Shown: piece by piece, positions 1 through 8,321 of the stretch
Numbering within the stretch: position 1 is the stretch's first letter
Layout of the letters: every line of letters starts with the position of its first letter
Assembly (NCBI GenBank): GCA_028697695.1
Contig: JAQVEI010000006.1
Location: 1-17,897, forward strand
Reading direction: 5' to 3'
DNA length: 17,897 nt
Source of the DNA: Lentimicrobiaceae bacterium
GTDB taxonomy: Bacteria > Bacteroidota > Bacteroidia > Bacteroidales > Lentimicrobiaceae
The notes under the pieces: generated by a model
Seen by the model: the letters and a program-made list of their open reading frames with translations, nothing else
Databases searched by the model: none
Told to the model about the DNA's origin: nothing
Made by a program: the position numbers and the translations under genes

Positions 1-291
1 AAATATTTGTATAGCCGTTTGCCTGGCGCGCATTTGCGGGCTTACAAAAACGGTGTCAATCTCATTGTAGAGATCGATTTTTGCCAGTACTTCAGCTGCA
101 TCAAAATCCACTATTGGGCTTTGGTCATAGGCTTGCCTATGCACTATTACAGTTTTGTAATTTATCCAGCCTGGCGTTCTCAGGTTAACCTTTGCATGGC
201 GAATAAGGTATATTTCGTTTTGAGCGTTTAGCCCCGGGGTATTAAACACCCATAGCATTATTCCCGGAATAATAAATTTCAGCCAGTCCAT
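1..291 (-). CDS. Exported histidine phosphatase family protein (partial, C-terminus beyond window)
   Basis: The frame is open from an ATG at 291 to the window edge, giving the first 97 residues. Residues 1-23 form a signal peptide (hydrophobic core IIPGIMLWVF, likely cleavage after LNA). The mature start reads EIYLIRHAKV, the RHxxx signature of the histidine phosphatase (phosphoglycerate mutase-like) superfamily; His32 would be the phosphorylated nucleophile. A second family motif, SPQMRARQTA at residues 84-93, supplies the usual second arginine. The start codon overlaps the TGA of the upstream gene by one base (TGATG), so the two are probably translationally coupled. The predicted location is periplasmic or lipid-facing. 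Superfamily membership is clear, but the substrate cannot be told because the C-terminal His and specificity loops are missing. Lying beside a pseudo-phosphatase gene, it may supply the catalytic activity that its neighbour lacks (inference). Confidence 0.82.
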   Translation of the reverse strand, partial: MDWLKFIIPGIMLWVFNTPGLNAQNEIYLIRHAKVNLRTPGWINYKTVIVHRQAYDQSPIVDFDAAEVLAKIDLYNEIDTVFVSPQMRARQTAIQIF

Positions 292-3200
292 CAAAATTGA
301 TATTTAAGTGTGATGTACAGCAGATCATCTTCTTTACTTCGGGCATAGGATATATTGAGCACAGCCATGTCGAATAGCGAGAGCCAGAAACCCAACCCAT
401 AGCCCTGATGCCAGCGCGAAGAATTTTCCCCTTCCCACCAAACGCGCCCCACATCGTTAAATAGCGTTAAACCTGTGCTCCCGTTCATTACATATGTATT
501 GAACTGCTTCAGGCGGATGCGTATTTCGGTGTTTTGATAGATTGATGCATCGCCATAAAACCGGGTTTGCCTGTAACCGCGCAGGTTGCTCTTTTGGCCA
601 AGTTTGGCTGCTTCGTGAAACACATAATCTCCGAAAATTTTCTCGCCGCCCACCCTGAATGCATATACCACCCGCGGACGCTGTGCAAAGCTGAGATAAG
701 TGATGAAATCTGCCGAAGCCTTTGAAAAGTCATCAGCAATATCATTTAATCCGATAAAATGAGAGAATCCGGCCTCCAGTTTTATGCCCCGTGTGGGGAA
801 AGTATGGCTGCCCACAAATTCTTCTTCAGTCTTTAGCTCCCGGTTGTTGAGGGTGTTTATCCGGTACATAAAGGATAAGCCCGCGTATTCATGCGTTTTC
901 AGGTCTTCGCCAATTAGCCCGTTTCCGGGGATGTCCGTGATAAACCGCCCGGCCGTTTCTTCCACATTGGTGCTTTTGTAAAACAATCCCATCCCCATTT
1001 TATGGGCATCACCCTTAAAGATTTGCTTGTTGAACTGCGCCGTCACGAAGTATTGGGTCATGCGGACCAAATGGTATTCAATTTGAGATCCGTCTGATTC
1101 CCAGGTGCTTTCGTTGCCCATGCCAAAATAGTTGTTCACATAACGGGGAGCCTTAATGTCGGCTATCAAGTCGATTTCCAACCTTTTTAGAGGGTAGAAG
1201 AAATTGCCGGAAAGGTGAAAGTTCGCAGATTGGGTTAAAAACGCGTAATTACCCAGTATTTTATACTCTTGCCGGCGGTAGCGGGAATATTTATTGATTA
1301 TAGGGCCGCCACCCAGAAACATGCCATCATCCCGGTTGTAACCGGTGAACAGGCCCGGTAATATTACATCCATTTTGTATGCTTCGGGGTCGTATTCCAG
1401 AGCCCCTTGGTTGTACCTGCTTTTTAAACGGGGCCATAGCGCATCGGGGAGTTTGGTTTCTTTTTTATCATAAATGGTGATGAAGCCCGGTGTACGATGG
1501 CCTTCATATTTTATTTCATTGTCACCCTGTCCGCCAACAATTGTCACGTCTATTTTATTATTGTGCTTACCCGAAAAGCTAAACTGATCATTGCCATTCA
1601 GGCCATAAATTCTGATTTTACGTGTTTCAGATGCAAGGAAAATGCGGTTGTACAGCGTGTCTGCAATGTTGTTTTTTCCCGTCCCGTCAGTCCTAATCAC
1701 CTGTAGTGCAGTGTCGCTTAGAACGTTTATCCAAAAAGTGTCGTTTTGGGTAGTGCCGGTAATGTCCACCTCTCTGGCAAGGTTAAGGTACAACTGCCTG
1801 GCCATGGGCTGCAAGTTGGTAAGCCTGGCTTCCAGGATGCCAGCCGTTTGTTTGGCGCATAGTGGTTGTACTTCCGTGGGAAAAGCCATTACGGCTGAAT
1901 TTATTTTCGTTGTATCCAGCTTAACCTTTAAGGAGTCGATTTCTTTGAGCCAATCGTTCCAGTTGGATTGCGTCAGGAAGAAGCGGTCGAAATACCGGGC
2001 ATTGTAGGCAAGCCCTGTCACATTTTCGGTAAATTCATCAAAGCCCTGTATTTTAGGCATCAGCCATTTCCGTGCTGCCAGCCAGGGGATGAATCCCTGA
2101 TTTACGAAAAAAGCCTGATCGCGGTCGCGCGGAATGGGTTTGTAAATGACTTTGTTCTTGTCTTTAAAAGCCGCCCATCGCCATTGGTCGGCATGCCTGT
2201 CCCAGTCATTTATCCAGATATCGAACAGTCTCGCCCTAATAACTGCCTCTTTATCAATCTGATTCGTTTTATCATGCAGTAAGTTTTCCATCACATTTCC
2301 GGTGGAGATTATCTTTTTGGAGGTGCCAAAGCTGTCTAAGTCTTTATGCTTGCCGTCCGGGCGTTCCTCAAACAAAAAAAGCTGGTTGGCAACGTCGGGC
2401 CGGTAAATACCAAACAGTGGATCGTCGGGAACAAAAACTATTTCGGGGTTGGTGTGAAAAACGCCGGCATATTGAGCCAAACGGGCAACCACGGGTGCAG
2501 AATACGGGTTGGAAGCGGATATCTGATCCTGTACCAAATCCATTGCAAAGGTTTGTTTGAATTCTGCCGGCATGGCCCCTTCAACGTATTTTTCAATGGA
2601 ACGCAGCACGTATTCGCGCCCTTCTGCATCCTGCAGCCGCAATGACCTGGTTTGCTGTCCGCCGCCTCGTTTTACCACCGTTAAACCACCCCTTTCAGTG
2701 GAAATATCAAACACAGGTGCTTTGATTGCTGTATTCCATACCTGTCTGTAATTTTTTCCCAGCCAAAAGTAACGCGCTGGCGGAACATTGTATTGATTTC
2801 CGGCTTTTACAGTAGTGCTGTCGGGCAATTTTCTGTTTACAACATCATGGCCTGCAGGGCTTAGATTTCTGTAATAAAGTTGTTTTGTGTAAAGTAGTCC
2901 ATTATTGCCATAAAACTCCAACAAGGCTTTTCCCGTGCTGGAAAATTGTAAGCGGGCAAATCCCTTTCGTGAACTTCCGAAAGCGGGGGCATCAGGCTTC
3001 ACATAACTTTGTTGCACCATGGAACCGCTGATGAGGTGATGCACATGTTTGTCTTCAAAATACTGCAAATTCTCATCACCCGAAGATAGGTAAATAACAT
3101 CCGGGTAATGTTGAAGGATGCTGAACATGGCATCGCGAAAAGCTTTGAATTCGGGGTGATTGTGGTCGGTGCGCAACCTAAGGGTCTCGCGGTAAAGAGT

Positions 3201-3854
3201 GTAGGGTGCCTGTAGTATCCATTGTTTCCATGAGAAGTGACCTCCGCTATTGCCATAGCCTTCCAGCGACTGATGTCCTGCAATCACCACGTGTTTTGTG
3301 GGATAGTGGCGTCGAATGGCATCCTGAATCAATATCAGCACATCGGCATCAGATTCTATGTTGCATTTGCGGTAACGTCGGTCGTGTTTATGCACCCACC
3401 AGTACGTATCAAGTAAGATGACCACCAGGTAATCGCTAAGGACCACCTCATGAGGGCCGGGGCAGGCCGGTTGCGGGAAAAATACTTCACCCGTGTATTG
3501 TTTTTCGAGCAGGCTGGTCGCTTTTCTTACACGGTCTTTACCGTCATGCCTGCCATTGTCCCATTCGCTTCTGCCCGGAGCTAAAAGCAGGGGGATGTTA
3601 AATCCATCGTAAAGACCGGCAGGGAATTTCTCTTCATTTGCATCATACAGGTTTCCTGTAAAGAGAAAGGCAGAGGCGGTATTTTTGGCACTCAGTTGTC
3701 TCCATTCATTCAGCAGCATGCTGTCCACCTTTCCCCCTGCAATGTTCCCGCTTGCCAGTACGTTAAAAAACTGCTGAGCATTTGTTTTTTCATTCGCTGT
3801 TAGGACAAATAAGGCCAGCAACAGCCCAAGGGTACCTGATATGGGTCGGGACAT
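291..3854 (-). CDS. Exported degenerate metallophosphatase / kinase-like / outer-membrane beta-barrel fusion protein
   Basis: A protein of 1187 residues. Residues 1-26 are a signal peptide. Residues about 30-280 follow the calcineurin-like phosphoesterase layout seen in large Bacteroidota metallophosphatases, but the metal ligands are eroded: the GDxG site reads SGNIAG (35-40), GDN reads TGNLY (66-70), GNHDW reads GRSEW (94-98), HHP reads HQS (194-196), and SGHEHNLQ reads SGDENLQ (258-264, both His lost). Residues about 385-620 include FDIWINDWDRH (544-554) and PRDRDQ (575-580), resembling the catalytic loop and metal-binding Asp of HipA/Fam20-type kinases. Residues about 860-1187 are alternating beta strands ending in Phe, typical of an Omp85/surface-antigen barrel in the outer membrane. 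It starts two bases after the pyruvate kinase-like stop and overlaps the histidine phosphatase start. Family assignment is solid. Loss of phosphatase activity is inferred from residues. The kinase resemblance is tentative. Confidence 0.8.
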   Translation of the reverse strand: MSRPISGTLGLLLALFVLTANEKTNAQQFFNVLASGNIAGGKVDSMLLNEWRQLSAKNTASAFLFTGNLYDANEEKFPAGLYDGFNIPLLLAPGRSEWDNGRHDGKDRVRKATSLLEKQYTGEVFFPQPACPGPHEVVLSDYLVVILLDTYWWVHKHDRRYRKCNIESDADVLILIQDAIRRHYPTKHVVIAGHQSLEGYGNSGGHFSWKQWILQAPYTLYRETLRLRTDHNHPEFKAFRDAMFSILQHYPDVIYLSSGDENLQYFEDKHVHHLISGSMVQQSYVKPDAPAFGSSRKGFARLQFSSTGKALLEFYGNNGLLYTKQLYYRNLSPAGHDVVNRKLPDSTTVKAGNQYNVPPARYFWLGKNYRQVWNTAIKAPVFDISTERGGLTVVKRGGGQQTRSLRLQDAEGREYVLRSIEKYVEGAMPAEFKQTFAMDLVQDQISASNPYSAPVVARLAQYAGVFHTNPEIVFVPDDPLFGIYRPDVANQLFLFEERPDGKHKDLDSFGTSKKIISTGNVMENLLHDKTNQIDKEAVIRARLFDIWINDWDRHADQWRWAAFKDKNKVIYKPIPRDRDQAFFVNQGFIPWLAARKWLMPKIQGFDEFTENVTGLAYNARYFDRFFLTQSNWNDWLKEIDSLKVKLDTTKINSAVMAFPTEVQPLCAKQTAGILEARLTNLQPMARQLYLNLAREVDITGTTQNDTFWINVLSDTALQVIRTDGTGKNNIADTLYNRIFLASETRKIRIYGLNGNDQFSFSGKHNNKIDVTIVGGQGDNEIKYEGHRTPGFITIYDKKETKLPDALWPRLKSRYNQGALEYDPEAYKMDVILPGLFTGYNRDDGMFLGGGPIINKYSRYRRQEYKILGNYAFLTQSANFHLSGNFFYPLKRLEIDLIADIKAPRYVNNYFGMGNESTWESDGSQIEYHLVRMTQYFVTAQFNKQIFKGDAHKMGMGLFYKSTNVEETAGRFITDIPGNGLIGEDLKTHEYAGLSFMYRINTLNNRELKTEEEFVGSHTFPTRGIKLEAGFSHFIGLNDIADDFSKASADFITYLSFAQRPRVVYAFRVGGEKIFGDYVFHEAAKLGQKSNLRGYRQTRFYGDASIYQNTEIRIRLKQFNTYVMNGSTGLTLFNDVGRVWWEGENSSRWHQGYGLGFWLSLFDMAVLNISYARSKEDDLLYITLKYQF

Positions 3855-3856
3855 GA

Positions 3857-5707
3857 TTAAAAAGAGAGTTTTAAATCTTCTGAATTTTCCATAATGGGCA
3901 ATTGTACACCTGCTTTGTAGCGGTTGCGTTGCAATTTTCTTAAAATACTGTCGAGCACATCAACGGTCTTTTCAATATATTCACCTTTGTTCAGCATAAC
4001 GCATTCAGCGCGCTGGGCCATGGCTGCATCAGTAATTTCAGAGCGGGTAGGTACACCCGTTTTGGCCATCTGTTCAAGCACCTGGGTAGCCCACACCGCC
4101 GGAATGTGAGCCGCTTCTCCCACGCGCATAATCTCTTCCTGAATGTACGCAAAGTCCTTCCAGCCGGTTTCAACCGCCAGGTCGCCACGGGCAATCATTA
4201 TCCCTACCGGGAATATCTGCATGGCATGTAGTAAAATTTTGGGTAGGTTGGTAAATCCTTTGCGCGTCTCTATTTTCAGGATGAGCCCCGGCTTATTTTC
4301 CATGAACTCTATTTCCTTAAGGTAAGTTTCCACATCGGAAGACTGATTCACAAACGATAGATTAACCACATCGGCCTGCCGGGCTACAAAGTGGAGATCT
4401 TCTTTATCCTTTTCGGTTAACCCGCTTATTTTCAAGTCACTTTCGGGAAAGTTGATGCCTTTACCTGCCCTTAACTTACTACCAGCATTTTTAGCATGCA
4501 CAATCTTTATCCTGAGCTGATCTGCCTCTTTCGTTTCGATGACGCCTTCTATTTTTCCATCATCGAAAAATACTGTTTCACCGGCCTCAACGTCATCAAA
4601 AACTTCGGGCAGGGTACACGAAATATGAGCCTGTGCCACGAGATTACCATGTGCATCATATTGTGCCGGTTCTCCCGGGCGGGGATCCCTGTGTAATATA
4701 AGGATATCGTTTTTATTCAGAAGGATGAACTGTTCAAGTGGCAACAATGTGCCAACCATATCAACTTCTTTGCCCGATTGTTTTATCTTATTGATTGTTA
4801 ACCGGGTTCCGGTTTTTAAATAAGCCGAATCATAGCACAGCCCCCACTTTCCATTGCCCTGTTTGCGTTCGATGATAATTTGATTCTTTTTACCCCGGGC
4901 ATCGGTAAAGTGTATAATGTTTCCCCGCTTAATCTTTTTTACCAACGATTCTTCAACCGGGATAATGGCATCAGCGCTTTTGTCCGGGGGGAGCACCGTA
5001 GGTGGCGCAATCCATATTTTAGCCGGTTTAATCACTTTCCCCGAAAGGTCGCGTTCGGGTTTGAAACGCAAAATCTCGGGCCCCGGCTGCATTTCGCCGG
5101 TACGTATTTTGGGCCCCGCCAAATCCATCATCACCTTACAGCTCTTTTTTGAAGCCTGATTCGAACGGTGAATATTTTCTATCATTTTGGTCCATGCTTC
5201 GGAGCTGTCGTGTGCGCAGTTAATCCTTGCACTGTTCATGCCTTTTCGTATCAGCCGGTTAACCATGCCATAATTTGTGGCTGCCGATTCGGGTAAAGTA
5301 ACCATGATGCGGGTCCACCTGTTTTTGGATTGATACCCAAATAGTTTTCGGGTGTTCGCCTTGAGGAGCTTTTCACTTTTCTTTACCGAAACAAAAGTTG
5401 CCGGCTGAACTGCATCCGCCACTCCTCTCAAATGATTCACTATGTTCTGAATAGACCACAGGCTGCTTAAAACATGAGCTTCGGCTGAATCCAGGCCGGG
5501 AAGACCCAGGTATCTCAGACGGGTTTGTAGCTTCCCGAGATCGAAACTGCGTAAGGCCATGTAGTGTACCAGATTAAGTGCGCTTTCGCGATAAAGCGGA
5601 TGAACGCGCTCAATCAAATCTTTGTAGCTGACCTCCATTTCTTTGGCTTTGGCAATAATATCGCCTATCTGATTGCTGACGTACAGCAGTTTCTCTTGTG
5701 TGTTCAT
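3857..5707 (-). CDS. Pyruvate kinase-like protein with N-terminal extension
   Basis: With the ATG at 5707 the product is 616 residues. About 129 N-terminal residues are helical and match no domain I recognise. The pyruvate kinase barrel follows from RWTRI (130-134), with ARINCAH for the usual ARxNxSH, MDLAGPKIRTG, LKIETRKG (catalytic Lys and metal Glu), ARGDLA (metal Asp) and WATQVLEQM (Thr). The B-domain region looks longer than usual, as if duplicated. The protein ends soon after VMLNKGEY, so the usual C-terminal allosteric domain and the SGETAKG motif are missing. Pyruvate kinases transfer phosphate from phosphoenolpyruvate to ADP and also use other nucleoside diphosphates. A longer GTG start at 5755 is possible, but it lies at a hairpin and adds only 16 residues. 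The next gene starts two bases after its stop. Enzyme activity is likely but unproven; it is probably not the main glycolytic isozyme (inference). Confidence 0.8.
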   Translation of the reverse strand: MNTQEKLLYVSNQIGDIIAKAKEMEVSYKDLIERVHPLYRESALNLVHYMALRSFDLGKLQTRLRYLGLPGLDSAEAHVLSSLWSIQNIVNHLRGVADAVQPATFVSVKKSEKLLKANTRKLFGYQSKNRWTRIMVTLPESAATNYGMVNRLIRKGMNSARINCAHDSSEAWTKMIENIHRSNQASKKSCKVMMDLAGPKIRTGEMQPGPEILRFKPERDLSGKVIKPAKIWIAPPTVLPPDKSADAIIPVEESLVKKIKRGNIIHFTDARGKKNQIIIERKQGNGKWGLCYDSAYLKTGTRLTINKIKQSGKEVDMVGTLLPLEQFILLNKNDILILHRDPRPGEPAQYDAHGNLVAQAHISCTLPEVFDDVEAGETVFFDDGKIEGVIETKEADQLRIKIVHAKNAGSKLRAGKGINFPESDLKISGLTEKDKEDLHFVARQADVVNLSFVNQSSDVETYLKEIEFMENKPGLILKIETRKGFTNLPKILLHAMQIFPVGIMIARGDLAVETGWKDFAYIQEEIMRVGEAAHIPAVWATQVLEQMAKTGVPTRSEITDAAMAQRAECVMLNKGEYIEKTVDVLDSILRKLQRNRYKAGVQLPIMENSEDLKLSF

Positions 5708-5735
5708 GTCGTTCTTATTTACAGATGTATATGTC

Positions 5736-5754
5736 TGGCGTTTGTTAAACGCCA
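5736..5754 (-). other. Intercistronic hairpin ahead of the pyruvate kinase-like gene
   Basis: A perfect inverted repeat has arms of 8 bases (TGGCGTTT / AAACGCCA) around a 3-base loop. It lies in the 70-base gap between the HD-TM gene and the ATG at 5707. No T-run follows on the minus strand, so it is not a typical intrinsic terminator. It could stabilise or mark processing of the mRNA, or limit translation from the alternative GTG at 5755. Its function is unknown. Confidence 0.5.
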
Positions 5755-5777
5755 CTTTGTTTGACTTAAGTTATTTT

Positions 5778-6947
5778 TTAAACCGGTAGAAACACCAATA
5801 AAAAGGCAATTACCGATACCACTATTCCCAACATAAATATATTGTAGGCCCATCGGAGCAGCTTATACTTTCTGGCCAGTACCTTCCCCAGGTAATACTG
5901 GTCTTTAATCATGGCTGCGTACAGGTACTTGTCGTCGTTAATCATTTCACGTACAGCCCATTCGTAGTCGACAAGAGGCATGTTGAAGAAATTGCCGAAA
6001 AAAAGCAAATTCACTTTCTTCTTTTCTATATCGGCTCTGGTAAACTTTCCGGTAGTAATGTTGGGCCGGGTTGACAATATGGCCAATATAATGGTGGAAA
6101 GGCTAAATATAAGAAAAATAAGTGTAGGAAGTATAATAGCCGGTTCCTGTTTAAAGCGGCTAACTACTGCAGCCAGGCCGAGAGAAATGATGATGCCGTT
6201 TAATGAAATCAATATATTGGATTTGTTATCGGCTATAGAACTCAGGTTTATTTGTGTACGGGCGGTAAGCCTGAGCATAGAGTCCGCGCCCCGGGAATAG
6301 GTGTTTTTTCGGCCGGATGCCTTTTTGCTTTCTTTCTGCTTGCTGAGACGCTTGTTAACTGATGCAATCAGCAACTCAAGATTTTTTGCTTTTATTTGCG
6401 TGAGCTCCCGACGGCAATAATCCGTGTAAAACTCGTGGTTGCGAAAGAAATCAATAGATTCTGCTTCAAATTCACCTTTTTTTACGAATTTCACTCCAGC
6501 ATCCATCCATTCCTTACGTATCAATTCTGCATATTCAAAGTAATTTTCTTTACCCAGGTGCATGAAGTCTGCATCGCGTAAAGCCTTTTCAACCTTACTA
6601 ACCGGCTTTTGGGTGTAGATGGTGGCTTTAATGGCATTTGCGACCGCTAGAATTGTTGCCTCATCCGCCTTTTTCTTCTTTAGAAAACCGGTGGCGATAA
6701 CAATACTTTCCTGTTCATGTCCGGTATAGGTTGTTACATATCCGGTATCGTGAAACCATGCCGCTAAAATCAACAGCCGGGTTTCATCAGGGTTGAAATT
6801 TTCGTGCCTGGCGATTTGTCTGGCGTTTTCCACCACTTCACGGGTATGATTGAGGTTGTGGTACCCCAGGTAAGGAGGCGTGTTTTCACTCAGCAATTTG
6901 GTGACGAATGCTTCAGCTTCCATCAGCAGATTTGAATCAGTTTTCAT
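5778..6947 (-). CDS. HD-domain protein fused to Pycsar-type transmembrane effector domain
   Basis: With the ATG at 6947 the product is 389 residues. Residues about 10-200 are an HD phosphohydrolase domain with its metal ligands in place: His34 in YHNLNHT, His66-Asp67 in WFHDTGY, and Asp127 in LRDADF. A basic linker (200-218) follows. The C-terminal part begins at SSIADNKSNILISLNG (236-251), the hallmark of the family once called DUF5706 and now, as I recall, named for the Pycsar TM effector. It has TM helices at about 245-263, 270-291 and 366-387. The chosen start overlaps the cyclase stop as ATGA; a longer ATG at 6989 would extend the overlap by 42 bases with no conserved sequence. Overlap with a nucleotide cyclase points to a signal/effector pair: the cyclase product could gate the membrane domain and the HD domain could hydrolyse the signal. 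No cyclic nucleotide-binding domain is visible, so a defence role is unproven. Confidence 0.82.
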   Translation of the reverse strand: MKTDSNLLMEAEAFVTKLLSENTPPYLGYHNLNHTREVVENARQIARHENFNPDETRLLILAAWFHDTGYVTTYTGHEQESIVIATGFLKKKKADEATILAVANAIKATIYTQKPVSKVEKALRDADFMHLGKENYFEYAELIRKEWMDAGVKFVKKGEFEAESIDFFRNHEFYTDYCRRELTQIKAKNLELLIASVNKRLSKQKESKKASGRKNTYSRGADSMLRLTARTQINLSSIADNKSNILISLNGIIISLGLAAVVSRFKQEPAIILPTLIFLIFSLSTIILAILSTRPNITTGKFTRADIEKKKVNLLFFGNFFNMPLVDYEWAVREMINDDKYLYAAMIKDQYYLGKVLARKYKLLRWAYNIFMLGIVVSVIAFLLVFLPV

Positions 6948-8293
6948 GGTGTTTCGTTTTTTAATTCCGGATGTATATTGTTTTCGCATTCGTGAAATTT
7001 GTAAATAGAAATCTGGTTGTTGCTTCCTTTCAGTGTTGCATTTTCAACGAAGGAGAACTCCTTTTTCAGGTCATTGCTCAATTTGTCATATATCTCACCG
7101 GAGACGAGCAATTGGGAGTTGTGTTTTTTGTTGAGCTGCTCTATACGTGAAGCGATAATCACCACACTGCCGGTAATGGAATATTGCTTTCGCAGTGAGG
7201 AGCCAATGTTTCCGGTAACGGCTTCGCCATAATGAATGCCTATGCCTACCCGGGTTTCCGGTAGACTACCTGCGGCCAGTTCGTTTTTTAATTCAGCAAT
7301 TATTTCGGTAGCTGCCAACACCGCATGCTCCGAAATATTTCCTGTAGATACTGGTGCCCCGAAGGTGGCCATAAAACCATCACCCACGAATTGATTTATC
7401 ACTCCATGATGTGCTTCTATGATGCGTATCATAAACCTGAACAGGTTATTGAGGTAGGATACTACCTCTTCGGGCTGATGGCGTTCAACAAAAGGCGTAA
7501 AATTCCGGATATCGAGAAACATCACGCACACATTCTTCTTTATCCCCGTAAGCTCGTCTTTCTTTTCAAGTATGCTGTTGGCTATCTGTTGCGAAATTTG
7601 TTGTCCAAACAGGCCGATAACTTCATTTTTTTCATTCACTACCTTAAACGAAGTGTGTAAATTCCTTTTTATTAAATCGGCAACAAATCCGGCGGCAATA
7701 CCGGTTATGAGCATAATTAATCCCTGTCCCAGATATTGCATGCCGGTGAGATTTAGTGCCGCTTCGCGTGGAATAGTGCCGCCTGCATTTACTGTGGAAT
7801 AATAAATTGAAATTGCAACAAACTCAAAAGCAGCCAGCATGCCGGTAAATACCGATAATTTAAAACTAAGCCGAAGGGTGGAAAGGACAATAAAAATAAA
7901 ATAGGTAAGGGTGGCCGGGGTTTGTAAAATGGTGGTCTGATGGGTGTATTCAACCACGAAAATTAACAACAGGCTGAGCAAGGTAATCTCAGAAAATGCA
8001 GTGAAATAGCCGAAAAACCGGGGATTTAAAAAAAATAGGCGGCTGTTTTTACCAATCAAAAAATGAACCAGTACTTCGTAAGCTATCAATAGCGCCGTGA
8101 AAATAAGAATAGCATAAATGGCTATGTAACTGTGAAAAAGTGTGTAATAAGCGTTTTTGTAAAATGAATAAATAAGGATTAAAAATGCAGCTTCAAAACC
8201 AAGCATACCGATTAATATAAGGGAGCGCCGCCGCTCGCTTCTGAACATCTCAACACTGAATTGTTCTTCCAGCTGTTTGTTTTGCCCCTGCAT
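6944..8293 (-). CDS. Membrane-anchored class III nucleotide cyclase
   Basis: A protein of 449 residues. The N-terminal half has about six hydrophobic helices (roughly 24-44, 54-78, 95-115, 127-147, 149-168, 189-206). A short helical linker (212-248) leads into a class III cyclase domain (253-435). The two metal aspartates are present: Asp261 in MFLDIRNFT and Asp305 in FVGDGFMATFG. The transition-state Arg is Arg383 in ASRIEQ. Three other positions are not canonical: the purine-reading Lys is Gln301, the partner Asp is Ser376 (Ser or Thr here is known in class IIIb cyclases), and the transition-state Asn is Ile379. The enzyme is therefore probably active, but its product (cAMP, cGMP or a pyrimidine cyclic nucleotide) cannot be assigned. 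It is the first gene of the minus-strand operon, about 22 bases downstream of a clear promoter, and overlaps the HD-TM gene by four bases. Little N-terminal sensor sequence is seen outside the membrane helices. Confidence 0.88.
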   Translation of the reverse strand: MQGQNKQLEEQFSVEMFRSERRRSLILIGMLGFEAAFLILIYSFYKNAYYTLFHSYIAIYAILIFTALLIAYEVLVHFLIGKNSRLFFLNPRFFGYFTAFSEITLLSLLLIFVVEYTHQTTILQTPATLTYFIFIVLSTLRLSFKLSVFTGMLAAFEFVAISIYYSTVNAGGTIPREAALNLTGMQYLGQGLIMLITGIAAGFVADLIKRNLHTSFKVVNEKNEVIGLFGQQISQQIANSILEKKDELTGIKKNVCVMFLDIRNFTPFVERHQPEEVVSYLNNLFRFMIRIIEAHHGVINQFVGDGFMATFGAPVSTGNISEHAVLAATEIIAELKNELAAGSLPETRVGIGIHYGEAVTGNIGSSLRKQYSITGSVVIIASRIEQLNKKHNSQLLVSGEIYDKLSNDLKKEFSFVENATLKGSNNQISIYKFHECENNIHPELKNETP

Positions 8294-8321
8294 AGCACAA
8301 ATAATTATTAGATATAAAATG

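Noticed and set aside
7..231. A 74-residue plus-strand open frame at the left edge
   Set aside because: It is antisense to the partial histidine phosphatase gene, whose signal peptide and RHxxx motif are clear; the plus-strand product shows no recognisable motif.
5736..5754. Intrinsic terminator between the HD-TM and pyruvate kinase-like genes
   Set aside because: The hairpin is not followed by a T-run on the transcribed strand.
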